Assembly: GCF_002213425.1 (NCBI RefSeq)
Contig: NZ_NJGV01000004.1
Span: 248,001 to 312,000 of the forward strand
Direction: 5' to 3'
DNA length: 64,000 nucleotides
From: Herbaspirillum aquaticum
GTDB taxonomy: Bacteria; Pseudomonadota; Gammaproteobacteria; Burkholderiales; Burkholderiaceae_D
In this document: positions 17,249 to 26,658 of the stretch, one piece after another
Layout: each line of letters begins with the position of its first letter
Position numbering within the stretch: position 1 is the stretch's first letter
The notes under the pieces: generated by a model
What the model saw: the letters and a program-made list of their open reading frames with translations, nothing else
Databases searched by the model: none
Told to the model about the DNA's origin: nothing
Position numbers and translations under genes: made by a program

Positions 17249-19237
17249 TCAGATGTCCGCTTCGGCTTCGTTGCCGTGCTCTTCGATCCAGGCGCGGCGG
17301 GAAGCGGCTTCGCCCTTGCCCATGAGCATGTTGAAACGCTCTTCGGAAGTCTGCACGCCAGGCTCGCCGAAGCTGATCGGCAGCAGGCGGCGGGTGTCCG
17401 GGTTCATGGTGGTTTCCCACAGCTGCTCGGCGTTCATCTCGCCCAAGCCCTTGAAGCGGGAGATGCTCCAGGCGCCTTCCTTCAAGCCATCCTTGCGCAG
17501 CTTGTCTTCGATGGCTTCGAGTTCGCCATCGTCCAGCGCATAGAGCTTCTGCACCGGCTTCTTGCCGCGTGCCGGGGCATCCACGCGATACAGCGGCGGG
17601 CGCGCCACGCAGATGTGGCCGTTCTCGATCAGCTTGGGGAAGTGGCGGAAGAACAGCGTCAGGAGCAGCACTTGGATGTGTGAACCGTCCACGTCTGCAT
17701 CTGACAGGATGCAGATCTTGCCGTAGCGCAGGCCGGACAGATCCGGCGTGTCGTTGATGCCATGCGGATCGACGCCGATGGCCACGGCGATGTCGTGGAT
17801 TTCATTGTTGGCGAAGAGGCGGTCGCGCTCGGTTTCCCAGGCGTTCAAGACCTTGCCGCGCAAGGGCAGGATGGCCTGGAATTCCTTGTCGCGGCCCATC
17901 TTGGCCGAGCCACCGGCGGAGTCACCCTCCACCAGGAAAATTTCATTGCGCGTCACATCCGAGGATTCGCAATCGGTCAGCTTGCCCGGCAGCACGGCCA
18001 CGCCTGAAGATTTCTTCTTTTCGACCTTTCGCGCCGAGCGCAGGCGGCTCTGGGCCTGCTTGATGACCAACTCGGCCAGCTTCTTGCCGTATTCCACGTG
18101 CTGGTTCAGCCACAGCTCCAGCGCCGGACGCGAGTAGCCGGCGACCAGCCGCACGGCATCGCGTGAGTTCAGGCGCTCCTTGATCTGGCCCTGGAATTGC
18201 GGGTCCAGCACCTTGGCCGAGAGTACGAAGGAGACGCGCGCAAACACGTCTTCGGCCAGCAGTTTGACGCCCTTGGGCAGCAGCGAATGCATCTCCGCAA
18301 AACTCTTCACCGCCGAGAACAGGCCTTCACGCAGGCCCGATTCGTGGGTGCCGCCGTTGGAGGTGGGGATCAGGTTGACGTAGGACTCGCGCACCACGGC
18401 ACCTTCTTCGGTCCAGGCCACCACCCAGGAGGCGCCTTCGCCCTCGGCGAAGCCTTCGGCATCCTTGCCGGCGAACTGTTCGCCTTCAAACAGCGGGATC
18501 AAGGTTTCGCCGCTGCCGGTCTGGGCCAGCTGCTCCATCAGGTAGCCGCGCAGGCCTTGATCGTACTGCCAGTTCTGGGTGTCGCCGGTTTTGGCGTTGA
18601 CCAGCGTGACCTTCACGCCCGGCAGCAGCACCGCCTTGGAGCGCAGCAGGCGTTGCAGCTCGCCCAGCGGAATGGTGGCCGAGTCGAAGTATTTGGCATC
18701 CGGCCAGACGGTCACGCGGGTGCCGGACTTCTTGTCCTCGCGGGTGGCGGTGCGCGACTTCAGTTTCTCGATGACGTCGCCGCCCGAGAAGGCCAGCGTG
18801 TGCACGCCGCCTTCGCGCCAGACCGTGATTTCCAGGCGCGTGGCCAGCGCATTGGTGACCGAGACGCCCACGCCGTGCAGGCCGCCGGAGAAGGCGTAGG
18901 CGCCGCCCGACCCCTTGTCGAACTTGCCGCCCGCATGCAGGCGGGTGAAGACGATCTCGACGGTCGGGACCTTTTCTTCCGGGTGCAGGCCGACCGGGAT
19001 GCCGCGGCCATCGTCCTCGACGCTGACGCTGCCGTCGGCGTTGATGGTGACGACGATGCTCTTGCCGTAGCCGCCCAGCGCTTCGTCGGAGGCGTTGTCG
19101 ATCACTTCCTGGAGGATGTGCAGCGGATTCTCGGTGCGCGTGTACATGCCCGGACGCTGCTTGACCGGCTCCAGTCCCTTGAGGACACGGATCGATGATT
19201 CACTGTAATCGGACGGGGTTGTTTTTTTGGTTGCCAT
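17249..19237 (-). CDS. parE: DNA topoisomerase IV subunit B
   Basis: 662 residues from the ATG at 19237 (MATKKTTPSDYSESSIRVL); the frame is open 29 codons further but that part is unlike the family. The GHKL ATPase domain has EVIDNASDEALGGYG, DDGRGIPVG and SGGLHGVGVSVTNAL; the transducer and TOPRIM domains follow with EGDSAGGSAKMGRD and SDADVDGSHI. It supplies the ATP-driven strand passage of topoisomerase IV. It leads the parE...parC series. No clear Shine-Dalgarno is visible. Confidence 0.96.
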   Translation of the reverse strand: MATKKTTPSDYSESSIRVLKGLEPVKQRPGMYTRTENPLHILQEVIDNASDEALGGYGKSIVVTINADGSVSVEDDGRGIPVGLHPEEKVPTVEIVFTRLHAGGKFDKGSGGAYAFSGGLHGVGVSVTNALATRLEITVWREGGVHTLAFSGGDVIEKLKSRTATREDKKSGTRVTVWPDAKYFDSATIPLGELQRLLRSKAVLLPGVKVTLVNAKTGDTQNWQYDQGLRGYLMEQLAQTGSGETLIPLFEGEQFAGKDAEGFAEGEGASWVVAWTEEGAVVRESYVNLIPTSNGGTHESGLREGLFSAVKSFAEMHSLLPKGVKLLAEDVFARVSFVLSAKVLDPQFQGQIKERLNSRDAVRLVAGYSRPALELWLNQHVEYGKKLAELVIKQAQSRLRSARKVEKKKSSGVAVLPGKLTDCESSDVTRNEIFLVEGDSAGGSAKMGRDKEFQAILPLRGKVLNAWETERDRLFANNEIHDIAVAIGVDPHGINDTPDLSGLRYGKICILSDADVDGSHIQVLLLTLFFRHFPKLIENGHICVARPPLYRVDAPARGKKPVQKLYALDDGELEAIEDKLRKDGLKEGAWSISRFKGLGEMNAEQLWETTMNPDTRRLLPISFGEPGVQTSEERFNMLMGKGEAASRRAWIEEHGNEAEADI

Positions 19238-19434
19238 GCAGATGAGTGGTCGTGGCTGATGCCGGAGGGTTGTTGTCTGTTCATCCAGCGCAGCGGCCCG
19301 CCTGGGGGCCATCTTGCGCTGCAAAAGCGCATTCTAATGAAAATTCCGTGGATTCGGCGTCTGGCAAGGCGGATTGTTCCCTACCGGGCAGGACTTGTCG
19401 GTAACAGCATGTAAATGCGGCTAAAAGCGCACAC

Positions 19435-19462
19435 AAAAAAGGCTTGCGCGCACGCAAGCCTT
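19435..19462 (-). terminator. Terminator downstream of the amidase gene
   Basis: On the minus strand: stem AAGGCTTGCG/CGCAAGCC with a short loop followed by six T. It closes the amidase transcription unit. Confidence 0.88.
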
Positions 19463-19484
19463 GTCAAGGGAGCAAATCCGGGGA

Positions 19485-20837
19485 TCAGGCGGCCAGCAGT
19501 CCTTCCACCGCCAGGGCAATCGACAGCAGGCGCTTGTCCTCACCGCCGGCCGCCGCCAGCGACAGCCCGACCGGGGCGCTGCCCGGCGCATGGCAGGGCA
19601 GGGAGACGGCGCAGCCATCGAGGAAGTTGATCAGCGTCGGATTGCGCAGGATCTTGCCGTTGGCGGCGTAATAGGCATCATCGCTGGCTTGCAGTTCGGC
19701 AATGCGGGGCGCAACGATGGGGACGGTCGGCATGACCAGCGCATCGTAGCCGGCCAGTTGCGCCTGCACCTGGGCGATCCAGCGCGGACGGGCGTGCAGC
19801 ACGTCGAGCAGGTCGGCGGCGCTCATGTCCTTGCCGCGCAGGATGCGCGAGACCACGCGCTGGTCGTAGCCGGCGGCGTTCTCGGCGATCAGGGCGCGAT
19901 GCCAGGCGTAGGCTTCGGCAGCGGTGAAGCCGCCCTTGGCGTTGATGGCGGCCAGGGCGTTGAAGGCCGGTACTTCGGCTTCGACGATGACGGCACCGGC
20001 GGCGGCGAGTTTGTCCAGGGCGGCGCGATAGGCCTTGCCGACGGTCTCGTCCATGGCGTCCAGCACCACGTTGGTCGGGGCCAGCAGGCGCAGGCCGCGC
20101 AGCGGGTGCGGGACCACAGGCACATACGTTTCACCGGCCAGTACAGCATCCATGATGGCGCAGCATTCTACCGATACAGCCAGCGGGCCAATCGAGTCCA
20201 GGTAAGCGGACAGTGGCAGTACACCTTGCATGGACACCCGTGCGGCCGTAGGCTTGAATCCGGTCAGGCCGTTCAGTGCCGAGGGGATGCGCACGGAGCC
20301 GCCGGTATCGGACCCGACCGCCGCGAAGGCCATGCCATCGGTCACCGAGATGGCCGCGCCGGAAGAAGAACCGCCGGGAATGCGGCCGCCTTCGACATTG
20401 CGCTCCCAGGTGTTTTGCGGCGTGCCGTAATGCGGATTGATGCCCAGGCCCGAGTAGGCGAACTCGGTCATGTTGGTCTTGCCGATGACGATGGCACCGG
20501 CCTTGAGCAGGTTCTGCACCACCGCCGCATGTGCGTTGGCAGCGGGCTTGCCGCGCAGCACGACCGAGCCGGCCAGCGTGGTTTCGCCGGCGACATCAAA
20601 CAGATCCTTGACCGAGACCGGTACACCTTCCAGCGGCGAGCGGCACAGTTTGGCCGCGCGCAGCGTGTCGGAAGCGCGGGCGGCGGCGCGCGCCTGCTCG
20701 GCGTAGACGCTGGTGAAGACGCGCGCGCCTTCGCCCGCCGGATCGGCGATGCGGGCCAGGGCTTGTTCGGTCAGTTGCAGGGAAGTGATGCGGCCGGCAT
20801 CGAGGTCGGCGGCCAGTTGGGAGAGTGTGCTCGGCAT
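19485..20837 (-). CDS. Amidase-signature hydrolase
   Basis: 450 residues starting at MPSTLSQLAADLDAGR; upstream codons are not family-like. The Lys-Ser-Ser triad of the amidase signature is complete: VSVKDLFDVAG (Lys), GGSSSGAA (middle Ser) and GSDTGGSVRIPS (nucleophile). It hydrolyses an amide to acid and ammonia; this branch includes GatA-like and catabolic amidases and the substrate cannot be read from sequence. The gene lies downstream of a DUF2848 gene and an MFS transporter on the same strand, suggesting uptake and breakdown of one small amide or carboxylate. No GatB/GatC is near, so a role in tRNA amidation is unlikely. Confidence 0.9.
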   Translation of the reverse strand: MPSTLSQLAADLDAGRITSLQLTEQALARIADPAGEGARVFTSVYAEQARAAARASDTLRAAKLCRSPLEGVPVSVKDLFDVAGETTLAGSVVLRGKPAANAHAAVVQNLLKAGAIVIGKTNMTEFAYSGLGINPHYGTPQNTWERNVEGGRIPGGSSSGAAISVTDGMAFAAVGSDTGGSVRIPSALNGLTGFKPTAARVSMQGVLPLSAYLDSIGPLAVSVECCAIMDAVLAGETYVPVVPHPLRGLRLLAPTNVVLDAMDETVGKAYRAALDKLAAAGAVIVEAEVPAFNALAAINAKGGFTAAEAYAWHRALIAENAAGYDQRVVSRILRGKDMSAADLLDVLHARPRWIAQVQAQLAGYDALVMPTVPIVAPRIAELQASDDAYYAANGKILRNPTLINFLDGCAVSLPCHAPGSAPVGLSLAAAGGEDKRLLSIALAVEGLLAA

Positions 20838-20949
20838 GATGAGGAAGTCGTTTGGTCGGACGAAGACATTTCGCAGATGCGCAAGTATCGCATTGCCTGG
20901 CGCATCCAACAAAGGCACATGGGCGGCCCGGCTGGACCGCCCTGGAAAA

Positions 20950-21627
20950 TCAGGCCACTTCGGCCAGCGACTCGGCCACGTAATGGTGGCGCAGGGCGCG
21001 CTGGCGGCGCGGGTCGAACAATTCCATGGTGAAGGAGGCCGCAGCACGGATGCCGCCGATGGCCCCCACGGTGCCGCAGGTCATGCCGCAGCCCTCGGGC
21101 AGGGTGGCGCCGCCTTGCGTGAAGCGCGCGATCAGGTCGCCGGGGGTACGCAGCGAGGCCAGCGTGCCTTCCTGGTAGAGCTTGGTGGCGCCGTCTTCCT
21201 CGATCCAGGAGCGGATCACCAGTTCATCCCAGTACTCGGCCACCTCCGAGAGCTTCCATGCGCTGCTGCCCACGGGCTTCACGCAGGCCTGCTTGGAGAA
21301 GGCCACGCTGTGCGCTTCCAGCTTGCGGTCGGTGTGGTCGGAGGCGATCGAGACATACAGTTGGCCACCGCAGTTGAAGACGAAGGTCTCCACTTCGCCG
21401 GAAGACGCCTCGCCCAGCACCTGCACCTGCGCAGCCTGCGAGAGCTGGTTGGCCGAGACGCGATAGAACAGCGGCACCGCGCTGGGACGCGAGATGCCCA
21501 GGGCTTCCAGTTCTTCGATGTGATGCTCGATGGCCGCCATGTCGCGGCCGGCCCAGCCGGCAATGACCAGCGTGTCGATGTCGGCCTGGAGGGTGGATTG
21601 GTCGGGGAGGGTAAAGGTCAGCTTCAT
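20950..21627 (-). CDS. DUF2848 family protein
   Basis: 225 residues beginning MKLTFTLPDQ. Typical segments are VIAGWAGRDMAAIEHHIEEL, FNCGGQLYVSIASDHTDRK, YWDELVIRSW and PEGCGMTCGTVGAIGG. As I recall the family is distantly related to fumarylacetoacetate hydrolases, and the many acidic and His residues would suit a metal-dependent lyase or hydrolase, but no activity is established. It sits between the amidase and an MFS transporter, so a step in the same catabolic route is a fair inference. Confidence 0.82.
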   Translation of the reverse strand: MKLTFTLPDQSTLQADIDTLVIAGWAGRDMAAIEHHIEELEALGISRPSAVPLFYRVSANQLSQAAQVQVLGEASSGEVETFVFNCGGQLYVSIASDHTDRKLEAHSVAFSKQACVKPVGSSAWKLSEVAEYWDELVIRSWIEEDGATKLYQEGTLASLRTPGDLIARFTQGGATLPEGCGMTCGTVGAIGGIRAAASFTMELFDPRRQRALRHHYVAESLAEVA

Positions 21628-21705
21628 GAGTTTCTGTTCCTACAGGGTGATTCAGGGGAGGCTGGCCGGGGAGGCGGCCAGCCAGAGGGGGAGATCAGTG
21701 CATCA

Positions 21706-23019
21706 TCAGTGTTTTTTGACGAATACCACCACCAGGAAGCTGGCGAGGAATTCAAGGGCGGCCACGAAATACAGGCCCGACGAGAGCGACCCGGTGCTGG
21801 TCTTCAATGCGCCGATCATGTAAGGGGCCACGAAGCCGGCCAGGTTGCCGATGGAGTTGATCAGGGCGATGCCACCGGCCGCAGCCGTGCCGGCCAGGAA
21901 CGCACCGGGAATCGACCAGAACACCGGGAAGGCTGCCAGGATGCCGATAGCGGCCAGCGTCAGCGAGCACAGGGCCAGCGTCGCATTGCCCAGCGTCATG
22001 CCGGTAGCGAGCAAGCCGATGCAGGCGATGAGCGTGGCGATGGCGCTGTGCAGGTGGCGCTCGCCGGTCTTGTCGGAGTGGAAGCCGTTCCACACCATGG
22101 CCAGCGTGCCGGCCACGAAGGGGATGGCCGAGATCAGGCCGATCTGCAGGTTACCCTTGACGCCGATTTCCTTGATGATGGACGGCGCCCAGAAGGCGAT
22201 GGTGGCATTGCCGCTGACCACGCAGAAATACACGGCGGCGCAGATCCAGACGCGGTAGTTGGCACAGGCGTCCTTGAAAGAAAAATGCTTGCCCGGTGCG
22301 CTGTTCTCGGCGGCCAGCACTTGCGTGACGGCGGTTTTTTCAGCATCGCTGAGCCACTTGGCATTGGCCGGCTTTTCCGGCAGCCAGGCCAGCACGGCGA
22401 AGCCCGCCAGGATGGACGGAATGCCCTCGATGATGAAGAGCCATTGCCAGTTGGCCAGGTGGCCCACGCCTTCCATGCCGCTCATGATGAGCCCGGCAAT
22501 GGGGCCGCCGACTGCACCGGCGATGGCGAACGAGGTCATGAAGAGGCCATTGACGCGGGCACGGCGCTTGGCCGGGAACCAGTAGGTCAGATACAGCACC
22601 ACGCCGGGGAAGAAGCCGGCTTCAAAGATGCCCAGCAGGAAGCGCAGGATGTAGAAACTGGTCGGCGTGGTGACGTAGGCCATGGCCATCGAAGCCAGGC
22701 CCCAGAGGATGGTGATGCGGGCCAGCGTCTTGCGGGCACCGATTTTTTCCAGCAGCAGGTTGCTGGGCACTTCAAAGAGGAAATAGCCGATGAAGAAGAT
22801 GCCCGCGCCCAGCCCGTAGACCGCCTCGGAGAACTGCAGGTCCTGCAGCATCTGCAGTTTGGCGAAGCCGACGTTGACGCGATCGATCCAGGCCAGCACG
22901 AACAGGAAAACCAGGAAGGGAATCAGGCGCCAGGCGATCTTGCCGTAGGTGGCCTCAAGGCTGGCGCTGCTGCTGGCCGCGGGCACCGCGGTGGCCGCAG
23001 CGGATGGGGAATAGGACAT
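21706..23019 (-). CDS. MFS transporter, anion:cation symporter (tartrate/phthalate-like)
   Basis: 437 residues, 12 predicted TM segments. Hallmarks are WIDRVNVGFAKLQM in TM1, GYFLFEVPSNLLLEKIGARK between TM2 and TM3, and GIFEAGFFPGVVLYLTYWFP in TM4, the ACS-family pattern of organic-acid importers. GAGGAGG stands six bases before the ATG at 23019, fixing the start. It probably imports the substrate handled by the amidase and DUF2848 protein downstream. Confidence 0.92.
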   Translation of the reverse strand: MSYSPSAAATAVPAASSSASLEATYGKIAWRLIPFLVFLFVLAWIDRVNVGFAKLQMLQDLQFSEAVYGLGAGIFFIGYFLFEVPSNLLLEKIGARKTLARITILWGLASMAMAYVTTPTSFYILRFLLGIFEAGFFPGVVLYLTYWFPAKRRARVNGLFMTSFAIAGAVGGPIAGLIMSGMEGVGHLANWQWLFIIEGIPSILAGFAVLAWLPEKPANAKWLSDAEKTAVTQVLAAENSAPGKHFSFKDACANYRVWICAAVYFCVVSGNATIAFWAPSIIKEIGVKGNLQIGLISAIPFVAGTLAMVWNGFHSDKTGERHLHSAIATLIACIGLLATGMTLGNATLALCSLTLAAIGILAAFPVFWSIPGAFLAGTAAAGGIALINSIGNLAGFVAPYMIGALKTSTGSLSSGLYFVAALEFLASFLVVVFVKKH

Positions 23020-23320
23020 GGAAAACCTCCTCAAGTGTGGCCGGCGTCCGCGTGACGGCGCCGTGTCGTGTTCTGCATGGTTGGGATGGGAGCGGCTGCA
23101 GGCATTGCAGGGCTGGGCATTCCGGAGCCAGCCCAAAGGCGCCGGTCTGAATTCAGTATGGGGATGCAGGGCGGGCGCTGTCCAACAAGAAAATCTGAAC
23201 GGCCTTGATTGAAAAATCTTATGAGCAAAAGCAGGGCGCCGTTTGCTTCAGGATGGTGCTGTCCAGGCGCGCCCGCTCATCGGCGCGCAGGCCAGCGTGC
23301 AGGCGGGAGGACGGGCGACC
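23020..23320. other. Intergenic region between LysR regulator and MFS gene
   Basis: No gene. It should hold the promoter of the MFS-DUF2848-amidase unit. A small inverted repeat GATT-N4-AATC lies near 23204-23215, within the area where a LysR protein could bind, but the match is too short to call an operator. Confidence 0.35.
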
Positions 23321-24256
23321 TCAGCCGGGCGGGGCGGGCAGCCGCGCAATCTCCTGGCCCCAATTGAGTGCGAAGTCGGACGCCGTTTCCTGCGCGATGC
23401 GGGCCACGGTTTCGGTCAGCGGGTTTTCATGATCGGCGCGGAAACAGGCGATCAGCGCCAGCGCCGGAAACTCGGTATCCACGCGCAGCAGGTGCAGGCT
23501 CTCTTCGTTGAGCTCGCGCTGGATGATGGCCGGTGGCACGGCCGTGATGCCGAAGCCATCGGTGGCCAGCCGGATCATGGTGGCCACCGAGGCGATGCAG
23601 TTGATGTGCAGCGTGCGCTCACCGCGCTCGCTGCCCGAGAACAAGCGCTCGATCACCGCATGCGGCCCCGAATTGCGGGCGAAGCTGATGATGGGGAAGG
23701 CCGCCAGGTCGGCCAGCGAGAGCGTCTCGCTGCCGATGTCGAGCTTGGGGCTGCCGACCCAGCGCATGGGGAATTCGCACAGCGCGATGTTGCTGACTTG
23801 CGGCCCGATCACCGGCTCGGCCTGCAGGACCAGGTCCAGGTTGCTTTTGCTGAACTGCTCGTGCAGGTGGATGGTGGTGTCGCTGACGATCTCGATCTGC
23901 AGGCGCGGAAAGGCTTTATGCAGGCGCCCGAGGAAATCCGGAAACCAGCTGTGCACGATGGATTCGATCACGCCGATGCGAATGACGCCGGCAAACACTT
24001 CACGGTCGGACATGTCGTCCTTCATCTCGCGCATGAGCTTGACCATGCGTTCGGCATACACCAGCGCCTTGCTGCCATCGGCCGTCAGCGCGACTTCGCG
24101 CGCGCTGCGGTCGAACAGGCGCACGCCGAAGTCCTGTTCGAGCGAGGCGATGCGGCTGGAGACGGCGGCCTGCGTGGTGTGCAGCCGCTCGGCGGTGAGC
24201 CGGAAATTGCGCAAGCGGGCCAGCCAGACGAAGGTTTCAAGAAAGCGGATATTCAT
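23321..24256 (-). CDS. LysR-family transcriptional regulator
   Basis: 311 residues. The winged helix (1-60) reads FLETFVWLARLRNFRLTAER then TTQAAVSSRIASLEQDFGVR, the canonical LysR HTH. The effector domain (about 90-300) has the periplasmic-binding-protein fold typical of the family. It stands directly upstream of the MFS gene on the same strand with a 301-base gap, and probably controls the transporter, DUF2848 and amidase genes. The inducer is unknown. Confidence 0.92.
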   Translation of the reverse strand: MNIRFLETFVWLARLRNFRLTAERLHTTQAAVSSRIASLEQDFGVRLFDRSAREVALTADGSKALVYAERMVKLMREMKDDMSDREVFAGVIRIGVIESIVHSWFPDFLGRLHKAFPRLQIEIVSDTTIHLHEQFSKSNLDLVLQAEPVIGPQVSNIALCEFPMRWVGSPKLDIGSETLSLADLAAFPIISFARNSGPHAVIERLFSGSERGERTLHINCIASVATMIRLATDGFGITAVPPAIIQRELNEESLHLLRVDTEFPALALIACFRADHENPLTETVARIAQETASDFALNWGQEIARLPAPPG

Positions 24257-24672
24257 GAGCGGGCAGGGCTGGGGGAAGGGGCGTATTTTATCGTCTTCGG
24301 ATCGGCCTTCGGCCTGTCATTTTTGGTGCGCTGCGCAATGAATCTTCGTTGATCCGGCGCACATCTGGTGCATTTCATGCGGGCAATCGCGTGCTTCTGG
24401 TGCGTTATAAGGATATTCGGTTTTTGAAAGTATTTTTTCTTTACTCGCGGGGAAAATGAAAATATATTTACATTTTTTCGGCGGGACTGATGCAAATGAC
24501 AAGTCCTGCGCGATGATAAAGACGTCCGCCCCAGCGGGCGCAACAGGACAAGAACAGTGGTGGCAGGGCTCCCTGCAAACGAGATAAACGAAATAAATGA
24601 TTTGAACGATTTATTTCTTTTGCGCTTTGTTTGCAGGGAGCGGTGGATTCAATGACGACGGGGTAGCGGGCG
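24257..24672. other. Divergent intergenic region lysR / rpiR
   Basis: No gene in this 416-base gap. It is conspicuously A/T-rich from 24410 to 24480 (probable lysR promoter) and again at 24585-24620. It carries the nested inverted repeats described separately. Confidence 0.5.
24568..24641. promoter_or_regulatory. Nested inverted repeats upstream of the RpiR-type regulator
   Basis: Outer arms GCTCCCTGCAAAC (24568-24580) and GTTTGCAGGGAGC (24629-24641) are perfect 13-bp reverse complements. Inside them GAAATAAAT (24590-24598) and ATTTATTTC (24609-24617) are perfect 9-bp arms around ten bases. A third copy of GTTTGCAGGGAGC lies at 24698-24710 within the start of the gene. A/T-rich symmetric arms are common in RpiR-family operators, so autoregulation is likely. 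Confidence 0.5.
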
Positions 24673-25650
24673 GTGACACAACAGCCGAAGAACATCAGTT
24701 TGCAGGGAGCCGGTGCGGTAGCGCAGGCCGTGGGCAAGCTGTATCCGCAATTGTCCAAGTCGCACCGCAAGACGGCCGACTACGTGCTGGGCAATCCCTT
24801 CCGCGCCGCCACCATGACCATCGACGAACTCTCGGAAGCGGCCGGCATCTCGGTGGCCACCGCCAACCGCTTCGCCCATGCGCTGGGCTTCGACGGCTAT
24901 GCCTCTTTCCGCGCCGCGCTGGTTTCCGATTTTGCGACCACCCTGGCCCCGGTGGAAAAACTGCGCGAGCAGGTCCAGCGTACCGCTACCAGTGCCGAGA
25001 TCATGGCCGCCGCCTTCGACAGCGACATCGCCAACATCGAGGCCACGCGCCGCATGCTCACGCCTGAACACTGCGAGCAGGCGGTCGAGATGATCCTCTC
25101 GGCGCAGCGCATCTTCATCACCGGCTTTGGTGCCTCGGCCTATCTGTCCGGCCTGATGGCCCATACGCTGGAACCCTATGTGCGCACCGTCAGCTCGGTG
25201 GCCATGGCGGGCGGCCCCTCGCAGGCGGCGCGCCAGTTCTTCAAGCTCGACAGTGATGACCTGGTGATTGCCATGGTCTTCCCCCGCTATGCGGCTGACA
25301 CCGTCTGGCTCACCCAGCGCGCGGTGGAGAAGGGGGCACGGGTGATCGCACTCACCGATACGCCCGGCTCGCCGCTGGTGCCGCTGGCCGACGTCGCTTT
25401 GTATGCCCAGACCCATGGCCGCCTGGCGCCCACTTCGGATGCGGCCGCACTGATCCTGATCCAGGCCCTGTGCGATGCGGTGGCGCATCGCGCACGCCGC
25501 TCGGTGCAGGCGGCTACGCAAATGACTGAATTCGTGCTGCCCTGGCTGTACCTGGCCCAGCAGCAACAGCGCGGCGGCGCCACGCCGGTCGGCAAGCCCG
25601 TGCGGGCCACTGCCAAGCGCGCTCCAATCAAAGGAAAGACCAACGCATGA
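24673..25650 (+). CDS. MurR/RpiR-family transcriptional regulator (HTH + SIS)
   Basis: 325 residues from a GTG at 24673. The N-terminal HTH_6 domain (about 20-95) contains MTIDELSEAAGISVATANRF; the SIS domain (about 130-270) contains FITGFGASAYLSGLMAHTL and ARVIALTDTPGSPL. SIS domains usually bind phosphosugars, but some members of this family control peptide and amino-acid genes. It overlaps the isoaspartyl peptidase gene by 4 bases (ATGA) and heads the whole peptide operon, so it is the likely local regulator. Confidence 0.9.
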   Translation: MTQQPKNISLQGAGAVAQAVGKLYPQLSKSHRKTADYVLGNPFRAATMTIDELSEAAGISVATANRFAHALGFDGYASFRAALVSDFATTLAPVEKLREQVQRTATSAEIMAAAFDSDIANIEATRRMLTPEHCEQAVEMILSAQRIFITGFGASAYLSGLMAHTLEPYVRTVSSVAMAGGPSQAARQFFKLDSDDLVIAMVFPRYAADTVWLTQRAVEKGARVIALTDTPGSPLVPLADVALYAQTHGRLAPTSDAAALILIQALCDAVAHRARRSVQAATQMTEFVLPWLYLAQQQQRGGATPVGKPVRATAKRAPIKGKTNA

Positions 25651-26633
25651 CCACTCCGGTAATTGCCATCCATGGCGGCGCAGGTACCATCACGCGCGCT
25701 TCGCTCACGGCCGAGGACGAGGCCCGCTATCACCAGGCCCTGTCCGACATCGTCGCGGCCGGCCAGGCCGTGCTCAACGCCGGCGGTTCGGCGCTGGAAG
25801 CCGTCACCGAAGCCGTGCGCCTGCTGGAAGACTGCCCGCTCTTCAACGCCGGCCATGGTGCCGTCTACACCAGCGAAGGCAAGCATGAGCTGGACGCTTG
25901 TGTCATGAATGGTGCCGACCTCGCCTCGGGCGCGGTGGCCTGCGTGACCAAGCTGCGCAACCCCATCCTGGCCGCACGCACGGTGATGGAAAACAGCGAA
26001 CACGTCCTGCTGGTAGGCCCCGCCGCCGAAGCCTTTGCGGCGCGCCACGGTGCGGTCACGGTCGAACCCGCTTACTTTCATACCGATGCGCGCCACGAAC
26101 AATGGCAGCGCGTGCGCGGCCAGTCGCGCGCGATGCTGGACCACGATGCCTCCTCCTTCGCCTTCGCGGAAAAAGCCGCCGAGCCCAAGGAGCCCATCGA
26201 CCCCGACAACAAGTTCGGCACCGTCGGTGCCGTCGCGCTGGACCAGTTCGGCAACCTCGCTGCGGCCACCTCGACCGGCGGCATCACCAACAAGCAGCCC
26301 GGCCGCGTAGGCGATTCGCCCATCATCGGGGCCGGCTGCTATGCCAACAACGCCACCGTGGCCGTGTCGGCCACCGGCACCGGCGAAGCCTTCATGCGCA
26401 CCGCCGCCTGCTACGACATCGGCGCGCGCATGGCCTATGCCGGCCAGTCGCTGGAAGACGCCAGCCGCGCCGTGGTCTTCGAGACCTTGCCCAAGGTGGG
26501 CGGACGCGGTGGCCTCATCGCCATCGACCGCCATGGCAACCTGGCCTTGCCCTTCAATACCGAAGGCATGTATCGCGCCTGGGGCTGTGGCGAACTGGCC
26601 CCGGTCACCGCCATTTACGCAGCACCGGCCTGA
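25647..26633 (+). CDS. iaaA: Isoaspartyl peptidase / L-asparaginase, Ntn-hydrolase
   Basis: 328 residues. The plant-type asparaginase fold is clear: [10 protein letters not shown] at the N-terminus, [20 protein letters not shown], and the autoprocessing site [11 protein letters not shown], where Thr192 becomes the N-terminal nucleophile after cleavage behind Gly191. [19 protein letters not shown] and GTGEAFMR build the substrate pocket. It removes beta-aspartyl residues from isoaspartyl dipeptides and hydrolyses asparagine. In E. coli iaaA sits beside gsiABCD, and the same order (iaaA then gsi-like genes) is kept here. Confidence 0.95.
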   Translation: MTTPVIAIHGGAGTITRASLTAEDEARYHQALSDIVAAGQAVLNAGGSALEAVTEAVRLLEDCPLFNAGHGAVYTSEGKHELDACVMNGADLASGAVACVTKLRNPILAARTVMENSEHVLLVGPAAEAFAARHGAVTVEPAYFHTDARHEQWQRVRGQSRAMLDHDASSFAFAEKAAEPKEPIDPDNKFGTVGAVALDQFGNLAAATSTGGITNKQPGRVGDSPIIGAGCYANNATVAVSATGTGEAFMRTAACYDIGARMAYAGQSLEDASRAVVFETLPKVGGRGGLIAIDRHGNLALPFNTEGMYRAWGCGELAPVTAIYAAPA

Positions 26634-26658
26634 AGCGGCCGAGCAGGAGAGAATCAAG

